From the NCBI GenBank assembly GCA_002389705.1, contig DGQJ01000155.1:18445-24134 (forward strand): a stretch of 5,690 nt of DNA, written 5' to 3'. Shown piece after piece: positions 5,589 to 5,690 of this stretch. The notes under the pieces were generated by a model, which did not search any database, was not told the DNA's origin, and saw only the letters and a list, made by a program, of their open reading frames with translations. Position 1 is the first letter of the stretch; the number at the start of each line of letters is the position of its first letter. Source of the stretch: Bacteroidales bacterium UBA4417. Lineage in GTDB: Bacteria > Bacteroidota > Bacteroidia > Bacteroidales > UBA4417. The position numbers and the translations under genes are program-made.

Positions 5589-5690
5589 ATGGAAAGTCTC
5601 GATTTTTATAAGTTATTCCAGGGATTTGGTACCATTGCAGCATCCAGTACAACTATTATTATTGCCAGGTTTGGCTTAATGATTTTGGGC
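5589..5690 (+). CDS. probable sodium-translocating decarboxylase beta subunit, N-terminal fragment
   Basis: Only the first 34 codons lie in the window, and the frame runs off the right edge. The peptide begins MESLDFYKLFQGFGTIA and ends ARFGLMILG. This resembles the start of OadB/GcdB/MmdB beta subunits as I recall them: a short amphipathic segment with F.QG.GT, then an IIIAR-x-x-LM-x-LG membrane helix. Beta subunits are multi-span membrane proteins that couple decarboxylation of a carboxybiotin to sodium export. The gene begins 2 bp after the stop of the small membrane protein, which indicates a shared transcript and translational coupling. With so few residues, another membrane-protein family cannot be excluded. 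Confidence 0.6.
   Translation, partial: MESLDFYKLFQGFGTIAASSTTIIIARFGLMILG

Noticed and set aside
5314..5652. 112-codon - strand frame across the last two genes
   Set aside because: It overlaps two tightly spaced + strand genes and is low-complexity antisense translation of AT-rich coding DNA.

Overview
The window looks like a chromosomal segment from a member of the Bacteroidota, probably a Bacteroidales/Marinilabiliales-type anaerobe. Three things point there. Predicted promoters carry the TAnnTTTG -7 element of that phylum, including TACCTTTGCCGCG before the LytTR gene and TACTTTTGCACC before the last operon. Start codons lack Shine-Dalgarno sequences. The protein set also fits: a four-helix membrane LytTR regulator, a periplasmic START-domain protein and a probable sodium-pump decarboxylase subunit. 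The species cannot be named from the sequence.

Left part (1-2361, + strand): the 3' part of a POT/PTR2-like MFS transporter enters from the left edge. It is followed by a small YbcJ-like S4 RNA-binding protein gene and a secreted START-domain protein gene. The gaps between them (about 160 and 270 bp) hold short repeats and a two-tier hairpin. No operon signal joins these three genes.

Middle part (2404-4777, - strand): a membrane-anchored LytTR transcription factor gene lies upstream of a nitronate monooxygenase/FabK-family flavoenzyme gene. The latter ends at a clear intrinsic terminator, where it converges with the START gene. The 286-bp gap between regulator and enzyme contains seven exact GAAATG words. 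Three of them extend to AGGGNNGAAATG at 20- and 22-bp spacing, directly upstream of a predicted enzyme promoter. This is the most interesting structure in the window and could be a LytTR-type operator array. The LytTR start is best moved to position 4726, because a strong promoter lies inside the longer frame.

Right part (4727-5690): a 494-bp AT-rich divergent intergenic region contains no convincing gene. A two-gene + strand operon follows: a small single-span membrane protein, then, 2 bp later, the first 34 codons of what looks like the beta subunit of a sodium-translocating decarboxylase (OadB/GcdB/MmdB type). The small protein sits where an OadG-like gamma subunit would be expected.

No mobile element, CRISPR array, tRNA or rRNA was seen. 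The gene set is ordinary. The novelty, if any, is in the regulatory DNA between lytTR and the flavoenzyme gene, and in the make-up of the decarboxylase operon.
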